Assembly: GCA_947650285.1 (NCBI GenBank)
Contig: CANTFL010000332.1
Span: forward strand, 248,001 to 312,000
Direction: 5' to 3'
Source of the DNA: Hyaloperonospora brassicae
Lineage: Eukaryota > Oomycota > Peronosporomycetes > Peronosporales > Peronosporaceae
DNA length: 64,000 nt
The position numbers and the translations under genes are program-made. This document shows positions 32,761-41,959 of this stretch, one piece after another. The notes beneath the pieces were generated by a model, which saw only the letters and a list, made by a program, of their open reading frames with translations, made no database searches and was not told the DNA's origin. Positions within the stretch are counted from its first letter, which is position 1, and each line of letters starts with the position of its first letter.

Positions 32761-32879
32761 CGGGCGAGAGTGGCGGTGAACAGTTGACTGAAGGAAGCAA
32801 TTCAAGATCGCGCTGATCAGCATAATCGGGATCGCGATCTACTGGACATATGCAGCGGATCGCAAGTCTGACTATTTCT

Positions 32880-33381
32880 GAATCGCGTGAAGGAGGGGTA
32901 CGCTCGGAAACTGGCACATATGTGGTACGGACCGTTCCGAGAGATCGACAAGTGCGTGGATCACGCGGTGAGATTGGAAATAGCAGGTACGCCCTACCAA
33001 GTCTTCCCAGTGGTTCACGTGTCGAAGGTGAAACTCATACGACTGTTTTCCAGACCGACCGATGGAGCAACTGATAATAAGCGAAGCGGATCATGTTGAT
33101 TTTGACGAAGCTTTATTACCAGAATACAGTTGGTTAGGCGATCTGGCAGAAGACGAGTCGAAGTAGAGAGAATAAAGGACATGCGATCAGGACGGCGGAC
33201 ACGTTATGGCAGGATGCACCGACAGTTCAAAGTCTATTGGAAAGGATATGGTGATCCGTCGTCGGTGTACGAAGCCGACTTGAACTTTGGAGCGTTGATA
33301 CAAGAATGGGATCGTGATCGTGTGCGGAGGAATCGGTTTGAAGTGATGCAGTTGCATGAAGAGGGGAATGCAGTTGAGTGA
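32880..33381 (+). pseudogene. E1 integrase tail with chromodomain-like end
   Basis: The GPFRE-type SH3-like tail is seen at 32887-33060 (MWYGPFREIDK, VFPVVHVSKVKL). From about 33215 the frame reads QFKVYWKGYGDPSSVYEA, the Y-W-K-G-Y core of a chromodomain, which in chromoviruses directs integration to marked chromatin. The frame shifts once between the two. Confidence 0.7.
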
Positions 33382-33540
33382 TGGTCAGGTCGTTGACTTG
33401 AGGTCACATACAGGAAGGTTGTACGGGAAGGTGGGAAGGCGGTATATGTTGTGAGTATGGCAATCGAAGGTTTACCGACGTGATCGCGCAGGTAAAGGTC
33501 TAGCAGTATTAATGATCGCCAGAGATCAGCATCGGTAAAT

Positions 33541-33650
33541 CTGATCGCGGTGATCAGATCCGTGGATCTTTAATCGCGAGCGATCTGGATGGTGGTAGAT
33601 CTGATCTCGGTGATCAGATCTGTGGACTTTTGATCGCAAGCGATCGGAAC
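33541..33650 (+). repeat. 60-bp duplicated unit in the E1 3' untranslated region
   Basis: TCTGATCNCGGTGATCAGAT starts at 33540 and again at 33600, with most of the following 50 bp repeated with substitutions. It continues the GATC-rich style of the element. The purine tract at 33679-33697 follows. Confidence 0.8.
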
Positions 33651-33678
33651 TGTATATGACATGATTGAGCATGGATAA

Positions 33679-33699
33679 TGAGAAGAAGAAAAATGGAGA
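33679..33699 (+). promoter_or_regulatory. Putative polypurine tract of E1
   Basis: GAGAAGAAGAAAAATGGAG lies 8-10 bp before TGTGGTAAA at 33706, the position of a plus-strand primer just before a 3' LTR. Confidence 0.6.
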
Positions 33700-33705
33700 C
33701 GATTT

Positions 33706-34888
33706 TGTGGTAAAGCGACTATGGAAATGCGCTGTAGAAGAACTGATCGCATTCCCGTTATGTCCGAGCCAGTTAGCGGTTGGCTGCTCGGTCCCAAATC
33801 TGGTCAGATCGCGTCCATTGGACAGTCAGACTAAAATAGATATCAGATCTGGCAGGTTGGGACCTGTGATCTTGGGTCAAGGTATGAGGCGGGCGGTAAT
33901 GTTGGCGATCAGTCGATCAAGAAAGGAACCGCGATCAGCAAGGCAATCGCGATCAAGAAGGCGATCACGAGATCGTGACTAGTGATCGAGATCGTGATCA
34001 TTGATCAAGTATGTGATCGAGATAAAGTATGTGATCGAGATCAGAATGGTGTGGAGCACACCATGTGATCCGCGACCAGCAAGGCGATCACGATCAGGAA
34101 GCGATCGAGATCGTGATCAGTGATCAGGTATGTGATCGAGAACGTGATCAGTGATCAGGTATGTGACTGCGATCGGACAAGTATATCAGGTGTGGGCCAC
34201 GCAAGTACAAGATCGCTACCGTCTAGAGGGGGCGACATGTGGCAAACGATGTCCAAGACATGAGGATAGGGATATGGTTGTTGGGTTTGAGTGGTGAACA
34301 TTAAACAGAGTTCAATTTTCTTCAAAGTACACGTGTCGACTTCTCCTCCGGGTGGATCATTGGCCACCCGACGTCAAGGAAAGGTTTACATACTTTAGTC
34401 GAGTGATATCCCTAGATTGTTTGGCCAGGGATCAAGATCTCTCAAACAACACCCCAACTGCGACTGGACGCAGGAAACCCTTTGTGGTTGAGGACCCAAG
34501 ATCGCGAGACGGCTCAAGTGGTCAAAAGGCTCGCGAATCAAGGTCTACATTTGGACAAGGCGATCTGTTACAGATCAGGGTGACTCATATCGAGCACCCC
34601 GCAAGCATACATGTGATCGCGTGACGAATTCCACGTGATCACACCAACCTCGATCGTGATGTGAAGATTTCCACACCGTGATCGAGCCTCGACCCCATCG
34701 AAAACACGGTCAAGTTTTCCATTGACACGAGTCCACCTGGAAGAGTGCAACCTGCACCACCGACGGGTACACAAGGTGATGAAGGCAATCAAGAACACGG
34801 AATCGGAGTACCCCCTCCGTTATTCAGTCGTCCGGGCGCCAGTGGAGACTTGGGATCGACTCCTCAAAAGAGCGATCACCACTCCACC
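33706..34888 (+). repeat. Right copy of the E1 5' repeat, joining E1 to E2
   Basis: Homologous to 23706-25099 up to about 34888 (ACTCCACC), after which similarity stops abruptly. The part up to about 34350 serves as the 3' LTR of E1. The part beyond it (including MDHWPPDVKERF at 34352) is E1 leader/gag and continues in one open frame (34745-34987) into E2 sequence, a chimeric junction. Confidence 0.75.
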
Positions 34889-35870
34889 CCAGAGCAATCC
34901 ACCCCCCTCGCTGAGGCCCAGAAGGTCGCGCTTGATAAGCCGACCGCGGCCGTAGGCGCAGAGTATGTGGAGTATCTAGCTGCATAAGGTCCCGACGTGC
35001 TCAATGCGCGTGACGAGACCTTCATGTAGTACGAAATGGCCCTTCTAGTGCAGGTGAAAACCAAGCAGCGTCGGGTATGCCAACACGCTTTGTGGCAATG
35101 CCAGACGAAGAGGCTAAGCCTCGTCCCCTCAAGGTGGACGTCAAGCATTACTCCGGGAAGGAGGGGGAAAACTTGACTTTCTGGATCCATGATATTGAGA
35201 TGGACATGATATCCGCCCACATCTCACTTGAGCATCAGCGAGTATCGCTGGGCATCTCCAAGCTCGAAAAAAAGGTAGATAGTGGGCTCTGACGTGTGGC
35301 ACGTCGATCGACTTGGCTTTTCCCACATGGGATTCGCTCAAGTTAGACCTTTTGCGAGTTTTCTCGCCGCCTAACCAGGCTTTTCGCGTGCGCTCACGCT
35401 TCTTATATACCCGTCAAAGTAAGAATAAGCTAACGGACTATATTTAAGGGACCGAGAACTCTGATGGCTGCTATGCAGTCTGACCCTCTCCCTGACACAG
35501 TCTATGTGACTGTCTTCATGAAGGGTCTCCGCAATGACGTTGCCAGGATCGAGGTCTTTTGGGTCCATCCCTCTACTTTTGAATAGGCGGTGAGCATCTT
35601 TCAGAATGCTGAGAACAACTTCAAGTCGGGCAGAATTGGTTGGAATGAGTACAACACAAGCTTTGCGAGGGCAGCCTCAGCGAGAATCTCGGTTTACTAT
35701 AACTCAGAACCGATGGATCTCAGCCATGCTGAAGATGAAGGTAAAGCGGAGCTTCTTGTTGCAGAGATACGACAGGAATTGAGACGCTGATACATGTGCG
35801 GAAGTACTAAACACCTGACTATCAATTGTCCTTTGCGTAAGCAACGTCCGACTCCTATGGGTCGAAATCC
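34889..35870 (+). pseudogene. E2 gag, broken
   Basis: KPRPLKVDVKHYSGKEGENL (about 35113-35170) and FWIHDIEMDM give an oomycete Gypsy gag core. MAAMQSDPLPDTVYVTVFMK (35464) and FARAASARIS follow. The zinc knuckle at about 35788 has a TGA in place of its first Cys, before YMCGSTKHLTINC. Stops at 35292 and 35586 also break the frame. It lies directly after the E1/E2 junction. Confidence 0.75.
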
Positions 35871-35888
35871 CAGCCCCAACCCGAAACC

Positions 35889-37160
35889 TTGTATGGCGCG
35901 GGGAAACGTCGACACCCAGTAGGTGCGGGGTGCTCTACTGGGGTACAACTGAGTTCTGTTACTTCTCTACGAGGTAGAGTAAAACAGGTCTTAGACCCAC
36001 CGAGCTCTGTGCCCGTCAGCACAGAGCGTAGATACAAGCCTGGCTTGTTAGTCGCTGAGGCGACACTTAAAAGCTTTAAGAAGCATTGGTCGATCATAAT
36101 CGACCCCGGAGCATCATGCAATTATGCTCGACGTCGTTCCCTTGAAATAAGTCAGCGATATGCTGAGGCGATCGAAGCGCATTATGGTGATTCGATCACC
36201 GTTCGTTTATCGACTGGCAGTCGCGTCACGGTGCCTAAAGTTCCGTTGAACTTAGGTGTGAAGTTTTTGGACTTTGAAAGCATTGAACGCTGTCGTGTCC
36301 TCGATTTGGATTCGAGATATGATCTCATCCTGGGTATGGCTTGGCTTGAACGCCATGAACAATGGATTGGATGGAGGTCGAAAAACTTAGGCGCCACGCG
36401 CATTGTTCCTAGCGAAGCTTTGGAGAGTCATGAACCCACCTTTGCTAGGCAACTAAAGCGCTATTGGCGCGAGCCATTGACGAAAGGTGTCATTGTGATT
36501 GGCACTGGTATGTCAGAGTTAATTGACGCCAATGTCAATGACATTAATATTGAGCGGAGCTCTTTCACCGTATGTGAAGAGAGTTATACTCCGTTAAGTG
36601 ATACTCGTTGTGATACTGAGTCACTGCATGCTGCAGGTATGGGTGGCCTAAGGCCGAGCCATCAAGAATGTAATTCCTCTGATGTGAGTGGGGTGGCACC
36701 TGAAATTACACCGAGTGAGGGCGGCCGAGATGGCACCTCACTGAATGTCGGTAATGACGTTGTTGGCGAGAAGCCAGAGTATTCAGGGCTAGGCCCGGAT
36801 GCTGTACGTGAAGTGGTACGTGTAAATCCTCTGGGTAAAGTGTTCGAGTTACGTAACACTTCACCAGATGCCGTTCAAGACATAAGCTCTCGTTTAAAGC
36901 GTGCTACGATAAATAGCAACCACGGGGACCCTACTGTCTCGGCCTCTAGGAGGCGTAAGGTTTCTTTGATTAAACAATCCCAGCGTAGGGTGTCAACTGT
37001 CAAGAGCCCAACGTTTAAGAAGTCACGAAGTGATGATAGCAATAATACACTATATACACTTGTCAATGGGTTGGATGGCCATGTTGATGACAATATTTGT
37101 CTTGAGACTCTTCCATCCTTGGATACTCTCTTAGACCTAGACAAAATGTCTGACGGCTAA
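35889..37160 (+). CDS. E2 protease region, long open frame
   Basis: A 423-codon frame. IIDPGASCNYA at about 36096-36128 is an aspartic protease motif with Pro in the second place (DPG and not DSG/DTG). LILGMAWLERH at about 36327 is the usual second hydrophobic-glycine element. The C-terminal 200 residues are a hydrophilic linker. It is the longest intact piece of E2. Whether Pro in the active site abolishes activity is not known from sequence, though DSG/DTG is the norm. Confidence 0.75.
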   Translation: MYGAGKRRHPVGAGCSTGVQLSSVTSLRGRVKQVLDPPSSVPVSTERRYKPGLLVAEATLKSFKKHWSIIIDPGASCNYARRRSLEISQRYAEAIEAHYGDSITVRLSTGSRVTVPKVPLNLGVKFLDFESIERCRVLDLDSRYDLILGMAWLERHEQWIGWRSKNLGATRIVPSEALESHEPTFARQLKRYWREPLTKGVIVIGTGMSELIDANVNDINIERSSFTVCEESYTPLSDTRCDTESLHAAGMGGLRPSHQECNSSDVSGVAPEITPSEGGRDGTSLNVGNDVVGEKPEYSGLGPDAVREVVRVNPLGKVFELRNTSPDAVQDISSRLKRATINSNHGDPTVSASRRRKVSLIKQSQRRVSTVKSPTFKKSRSDDSNNTLYTLVNGLDGHVDDNICLETLPSLDTLLDLDKMSDG

Positions 37161-37379
37161 TTTAGCCAAGCCTTACAGGCAGAATAATTATCCGAGTTAG
37201 TGGTCATTCGGCCGGATATTGCGTTGAACTCATCCTCGTTATTGGACGAGTCTGTCCTTGAGGACACAAAGGCGGCATTAGACGCCCATAGTGGATTTTT
37301 ATCCTAAAGTATCCTCTTGATCCGTTGTATCCTTAAGAAAAGAAGTTTTAGGACGTGGTGTGATACAACCCACCGCCTG

Positions 37380-38480
37380 TCTTACCTCCAGATAGAGGTG
37401 TACGTCATGAAATTGACTGGGTTCCTGGAACTAAATACTGTGTGACACGGCAGTGGCTTTTACTGAAATAACAGTGTGAAGTCATTGACGACTTATTTTG
37501 TGCAAAGCACGCGGCAGGAATGGTACGTGAGAGAAAATCTCCCCATCCCACACCGACCTTCTGTGTCAAAAAGCCCAATGGGAAGTGGCGCATTGTTTAT
37601 GCTTACAATAAGCTTAATGCGGCCACCTTCCCGGCTCAGACACCAATACCTAGAAAGGATGTTTGTCAAACAATCTGGTGGGATGTACAATGTAGAGTGC
37701 GCTCGACTTAGTCAATGGTTATTACCAACTTCTCATGCGAGAAATCGATATTCCGTTGACAGCGGTCAGCACTCCAAGCGGCGTGCTCTGGGAGTGGCTT
37801 GTTATGCCGAAAGGGTTATCAAATGCCCCGGATACATTCAATCGTCTTGTGACACAATTTTATAGACCTCACCGAGGTTATGCAAAGACGTACTTTGATG
37901 ACATCTTTGTCCAAAGTCGTGCTATGAACGGTCGGTCGGACGTGGACAATCACATTGACCATTTACGAGCGGTGCTCGAGTGCATGCGAACAAATAAGTT
38001 GTACGACAACGCGTCTAAGTGCATCTTTGTTGCAGAAGAGATTGCCTTTTTAGAATGATTTATTGGTAAGCGAGGACTAAGAGCGTATCCCGCTAAGGTA
38101 AATGCCATAGTTGTTTGGCCTGTCTCAAAGAACCAAAAGGTCTTACGTAAGTAGCTTGGCCTTGCCAATTACTTGCACAAGTACAGTGCGAGTTACGTAG
38201 ATATGGCTCGGCCATTACCTAATCCCCTTAAAAAATGTGGAACGGTGCTGGACTAGCACCGAGCATGATGCTATTCAAGCAGTAAAAGAGAGTCTCCTTC
38301 ATGCGCCAATCTTGGCTTTGCCTGATCCTGATCGATCTTTCAGTGTCGTCTGTGACGCATCTGACTTTGCCGTAGGCAGCGCTCTGTTATAGACGGATTT
38401 TGATGGACGGGAACGCGTCATTGCGTTTGAGTGCCGACAGCTGAAGGCTGCAGAAAAGAACTATCCCGTTCATGACAAAG
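37380..38480 (+). pseudogene. E2 reverse transcriptase with YFDD, frameshifted
   Basis: KPNGKWRIVYAYNKLNAAT (about 37576-37630) begins the fingers. After a shift near 37690 the frame 37735-38058 reads LMREIDIPLTAV..., then WLVMPKGLSNAPDTFNRL and YFDDIFVQSR at about 37891, retaining the two catalytic Asp. Further breaks: TGA at 38056, TAG at 38152 (Gln or Trp expected) and a shift near 38240. Confidence 0.85.
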
Positions 38481-39409
38481 AGCTACTTGCAATGAAGTAT
38501 GCTCTCGTCAAATTCAGAGTTCATCTTCTTGGCTCTAAGCCGTTTGTGATCTATACAGATCATGCGTCACTACGCACTGCGACCCAGTCGTCTCACCTCT
38601 CTCAGAGAATGGCTCGTTGGCTTTCCTTCTTTGCCGAGTACAACTTCGAGGTGAAGTATAAGCCGGGCAAGCAAAATGCTTTGGCGGATGCGTTGTCACG
38701 CAGGCCTGACTATGAGCTTGCTCATGTTACGACTCTGTCGTCACCGGTCACTGACCTAATCCGCACGGCGTATGTCAAGGATGAACATTGTGTAGCCCTG
38801 CTACGTGCTCTAGGGAGCGAGGAGTTTAAGGACTCGGACATAAAATTGTCGGCACGGTTATGTGCGAGGTTACATCGATATTCCATCGATCAAGGCCTGT
38901 TGTGCTATAGCACGGATGTGGAGGATACCCCTCGCATCGTTGTCCCTCATGATGAGGAGTTGAAGTATCGGATCCTCTATGAGGCACATGATACTGCGTT
39001 GAGTGGTCATCTCGGTCGTGAAAAGACCTACGGCTCTGTGAGCCAATGTTATTGGTGGCCCAAACTATACAAATGGGTGAGCACCTATGTACGTTCGTGT
39101 GAAACGTGTCAACGGGTGAAACCCTCACCACATGCGGCAGCGCCGCTGGCTAGTTTGCCTATACCCAAAGGGTGTTGGGAGTCCATCAGTATGGACTTCC
39201 TGTTCGGTTTACCGAAGGATTCGTATGGAAATACGGGTATTGTGGTCTTTGTTGACCGTTTGAGCAAGATGGCTCATTTAGCGGCGGAGCCAGACACCAT
39301 TGATGGTGAAGGTACAGCTACGCTATTTATCGATCGAGTGTTTCGACAACACAGTTTGCCGTTGGCAATTGTCTCGGATAGAGATCCTCGCTTCGTTGGG
39401 AAGATTTAG
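38300..39409 (+). pseudogene. E2 RNase H and N-terminal integrase
   Basis: FSVVCDASDFAVGSALL at about 38338 (first Asp) is followed by a TAG in place of Gln. EKNYPVHDKELLAMKYAL and YTDHASLRT give the Glu and next Asp, then QNALADALSRRPDYE closes the RNase H. The integrase follows in the same frame: GHLGREKTYGSVSQCYWWPK with the HHCC finger (CETC), SMDFLFGLP (D1) and VSDRDPRFVGKI (D2). The frame ends at a TAG at 39407-39409 where relatives have Trp. Confidence 0.85.
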
Positions 39410-40260
39410 AAGTCCATGTTCAAGGTGCTTGGCACACGTTCGGACATGTCCACAGCGAATCATCCGCAGACAGATGGTCAAAACGAGCGAGTGAATCGCA
39501 TCATCGGTGACCTCTTGCGCAGTGTTTGTGCTGAAACGCCAAAACGTTGTAGTTCGATGCTCCCTGTCGTTGACTTTGTGTTGAATTACGCCGTGCATAC
39601 CTCGACAGGCTTTACTCCGTTCTATGTGAACGGTCTCACACACCCTCACATTCCGTTAACTCTACCACTGCGTGGTTCAGGGCTTGGTGGCGGAGGAGTT
39701 GCCGATCGGCTTGCTGATATCAGCCCTGCTACTGTTCAAAAACAGGTAAGCGAGTTTCTCGCAACGCTATTGAATGTCTTACGACATGTTCGTGACGCAC
39801 TGTCTGATATCCAAGACAAGCAGAAGGAACAAGCTGATGCTAAAGGCAGATGTTGGATTTAACGTGATGAGGTCGGAGACCAAGTTCTACTTAATGCTAA
39901 AAACTTACCTACAAATGTAGTGTCTGCGGCCTTCAAGACAAAGTTGCTTCCGCACTTCATTGGACCATTGACGGTCGTCGCCAAGAAGGGACTTGCGTAT
40001 ACGCTCAACCGTACGCGCAAACTGAGCACACACCCTGTGTTCTACGTCGGCTTACTTAATCTATATCGGGATCCGTTCCACGTGAACTTGGAGGCGCTTG
40101 CGCCGCATAGGTTGGCCTTGCCATCGGTTGCTGAATCCGTATCAGGAGGTCAAGCGGAGCCTCCATCCGGGCTAAGACCAACTCCAACGCCTGAACACGG
40201 GCTTGCATCGCGCCGAGCGCATTCTAAGTCTTACCCAATGTCTCACGGAGACCACTAAGC
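39410..40260 (+). pseudogene. E2 integrase C-terminal half
   Basis: Directly after the TAG the reading continues in the same frame: KSMFKVLGTRSDMSTANHPQ, TDGQNERVNR with the catalytic Glu, and FVLNYAVHTSTGFTPF. A TAA at 39860 (Gln position) interrupts, and the frame continues with VGDQVLLNAKNLP and FIGPLTVVAKKG, the GPY/F-type tail. Only two single-base stops separate it from a continuous integrase. Confidence 0.8.
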
Positions 40261-40345
40261 TAGAGAAGCACCATCTCATGCTCCTCCTTCGGTATACCGA
40301 CCACCCCCGACTCTGCTCGATGAGCAAGGGATCCGCCAGTTCCAT

Positions 40346-40537
40346 GTGGAGCGACTCCTGAACAGACGCTGTCGTCAGGGTCAATACCAGTATCTGGTGA
40401 AGTGGCGAGAATACCTGAAGTCGGAGAACTCGTGGGAGTATGAGATACCCCTTCGACAGGATTGCCCATACGCTGTTGATGTTTTTGAACATCGTGGCAA
40501 AATTCATCCCTCGATCGAGAGCGCTTCTCCCCAATAG
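40346..40537 (+). pseudogene. E2 chromodomain
   Basis: VERLLNRRCRQGQYQYLVKW and SENSWEYEIPL, then CPYAVDVFEHRG, match a chromodomain with the conserved Y-L-V-K-W and W-E aromatic cage positions. It follows the integrase as in chromoviruses, giving E2 its lineage. E2 stops just after this, at about 40540, with no LTR. Confidence 0.85.
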
Positions 40538-40544
40538 AGGTGGG

Positions 40545-41450
40545 AGGTAGCGGATTGCTCCGCACCTAAGGGTCGAAACCCGCGACTACTGGCGTGGACA
40601 CAACATTGCGTGTGCGATTACGCAAATGGCCTCTAGCCTTGAGTTTGGCGTATTCGAACCGAAGCTTTCGTTCTAGATGAACATCGGCCACATTGGCAAT
40701 TGATCTTAGAGCTGGGATGCTGCTGAGGTGCCGCTTGCGGTACACCCAGAGGAAGAAATGGTTGTCCACCTCTTCAGGCAACTAACCGGCAAACAACAAG
40801 ATGGGCTCGCCTTTAATCGGAAAAACCGATAAACCACGAGCTAGGCTCTCAAGGTGTGCCTTGTACTGACCTTGGGTGGTCAAGAAAGGCTATCGATTCC
40901 TTTCGTGTAGGGACTGGCGCAAGGCAATGTCTTCAGGCGACGTAGCCTCTCGGCCAACAGCCCAGGTTGAAATTCTACGGCATTCCGTTTGAAGGAGACG
41001 TTTCTTCACGTTCGGTGTTGACAACACATAATTTCTCCGGTTATAATGACGTTCTGGGTCTGAGCGCGACGAAGTGCACTCTCTTTTCGCTGGGGAATCA
41101 ATTCTTGTTGCAGGTCGAGCGGATTAGTGATGATGTTTCCATCTGCATCTGATTTATAATGCTGCACCTCAGGCGCGGTGGTTTTACCACGATCAACGAA
41201 CGGATTGGGTGATGAAAGAGGTCGTACCTCAGGCACAGATGGGTTGGACAATGTTTGTTTGTCACCATGGATATTGGTATCTCTTCCATAGCCCAGATCC
41301 TGATCGAGGCTAAGGTATGAAGAGATAGTCCGAGACTCGTGTGGTGACGATGCCATGGTGTTTAGTGATTTAACAAATCGTGAGGTTCGAACACACACAC
41401 CGCCGTCTTCTAAAAAAGATGTCGATTGACGTTTCGTGGTGACGTCAGTC
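40545..41450 (-). pseudogene. E3 gag-like fragment, minus strand
   Basis: The minus strand has MASSPHESRTISSYLSLDQD from about 41355, then broken frames ending in LPEEVDNHFFLWVYRKRHLS (about 40780) and RFEYAKLKARGHLRNRTRN. It sits directly inside the right LTR (41464-41957), as a 5' gag should in a minus-strand element. The gag identity is inferred from position. Its 3' end abuts E2 at about 40540-40560, which replaced the rest of E3. Confidence 0.5.
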
Positions 41451-41463
41451 TGGTGAGAGAGGG

Positions 41464-41957
41464 TGTAACGGGTTTACACCACATATGTTACTTACACAAC
41501 ATGTGTGGGTCACATAACATGTGTGAACTACACATGGGACGGATCCCAATAAAGATGATATTAAAACACTACATTAGTTGTGGGGGCTGACGTGTGTCAT
41601 CCACCAAATTAGGAGATCCTTTTAGGAGGTATTAACCAGAACATTAGTGTCTAGATTAAATGCGTTCGTCTGAGGTGTTTTATAGATAAAAAAGAGTAAG
41701 AATCAATTCTTTTTTGATCACTTAAGACACGTGCCTCACGAGGCGTCTTAAGCGATTTAAGAGCCTAGCAGCTCCTTGTAAAGGGAAGCTACTCTCAGAG
41801 CACTCTCTGCTGCAATTATTAAAATCTTTGGTCCCCTGAAATAGGGTCCGTAAACTCCTCGAGATTTTCTAATCTCTGAGTCGGGTTCTCTGAAGCAAAG
41901 TTGATCGTAGAGCATTAAGTATACCTCTGACTTAAGGTGATCTGTATCTCCGCTACA
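41464..41957 (-). repeat. Right LTR of the outer retroelement (E3)
   Basis: Starts TGTAACGGGTTTACACC and ends CTCCGCTACA; homologous to 23104-23638 along its length, with shared words such as AAGACACGTGCCTCACGAGG, AAGGGAAGCTACT and TCTGAGTCGGGTTCT. It is 494 bp with TG/CA ends and is part of the wider TGTAACGG LTR family. No target-site duplication is visible around the outer LTR pair. Confidence 0.75.
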
Positions 41958-41959
41958 TA

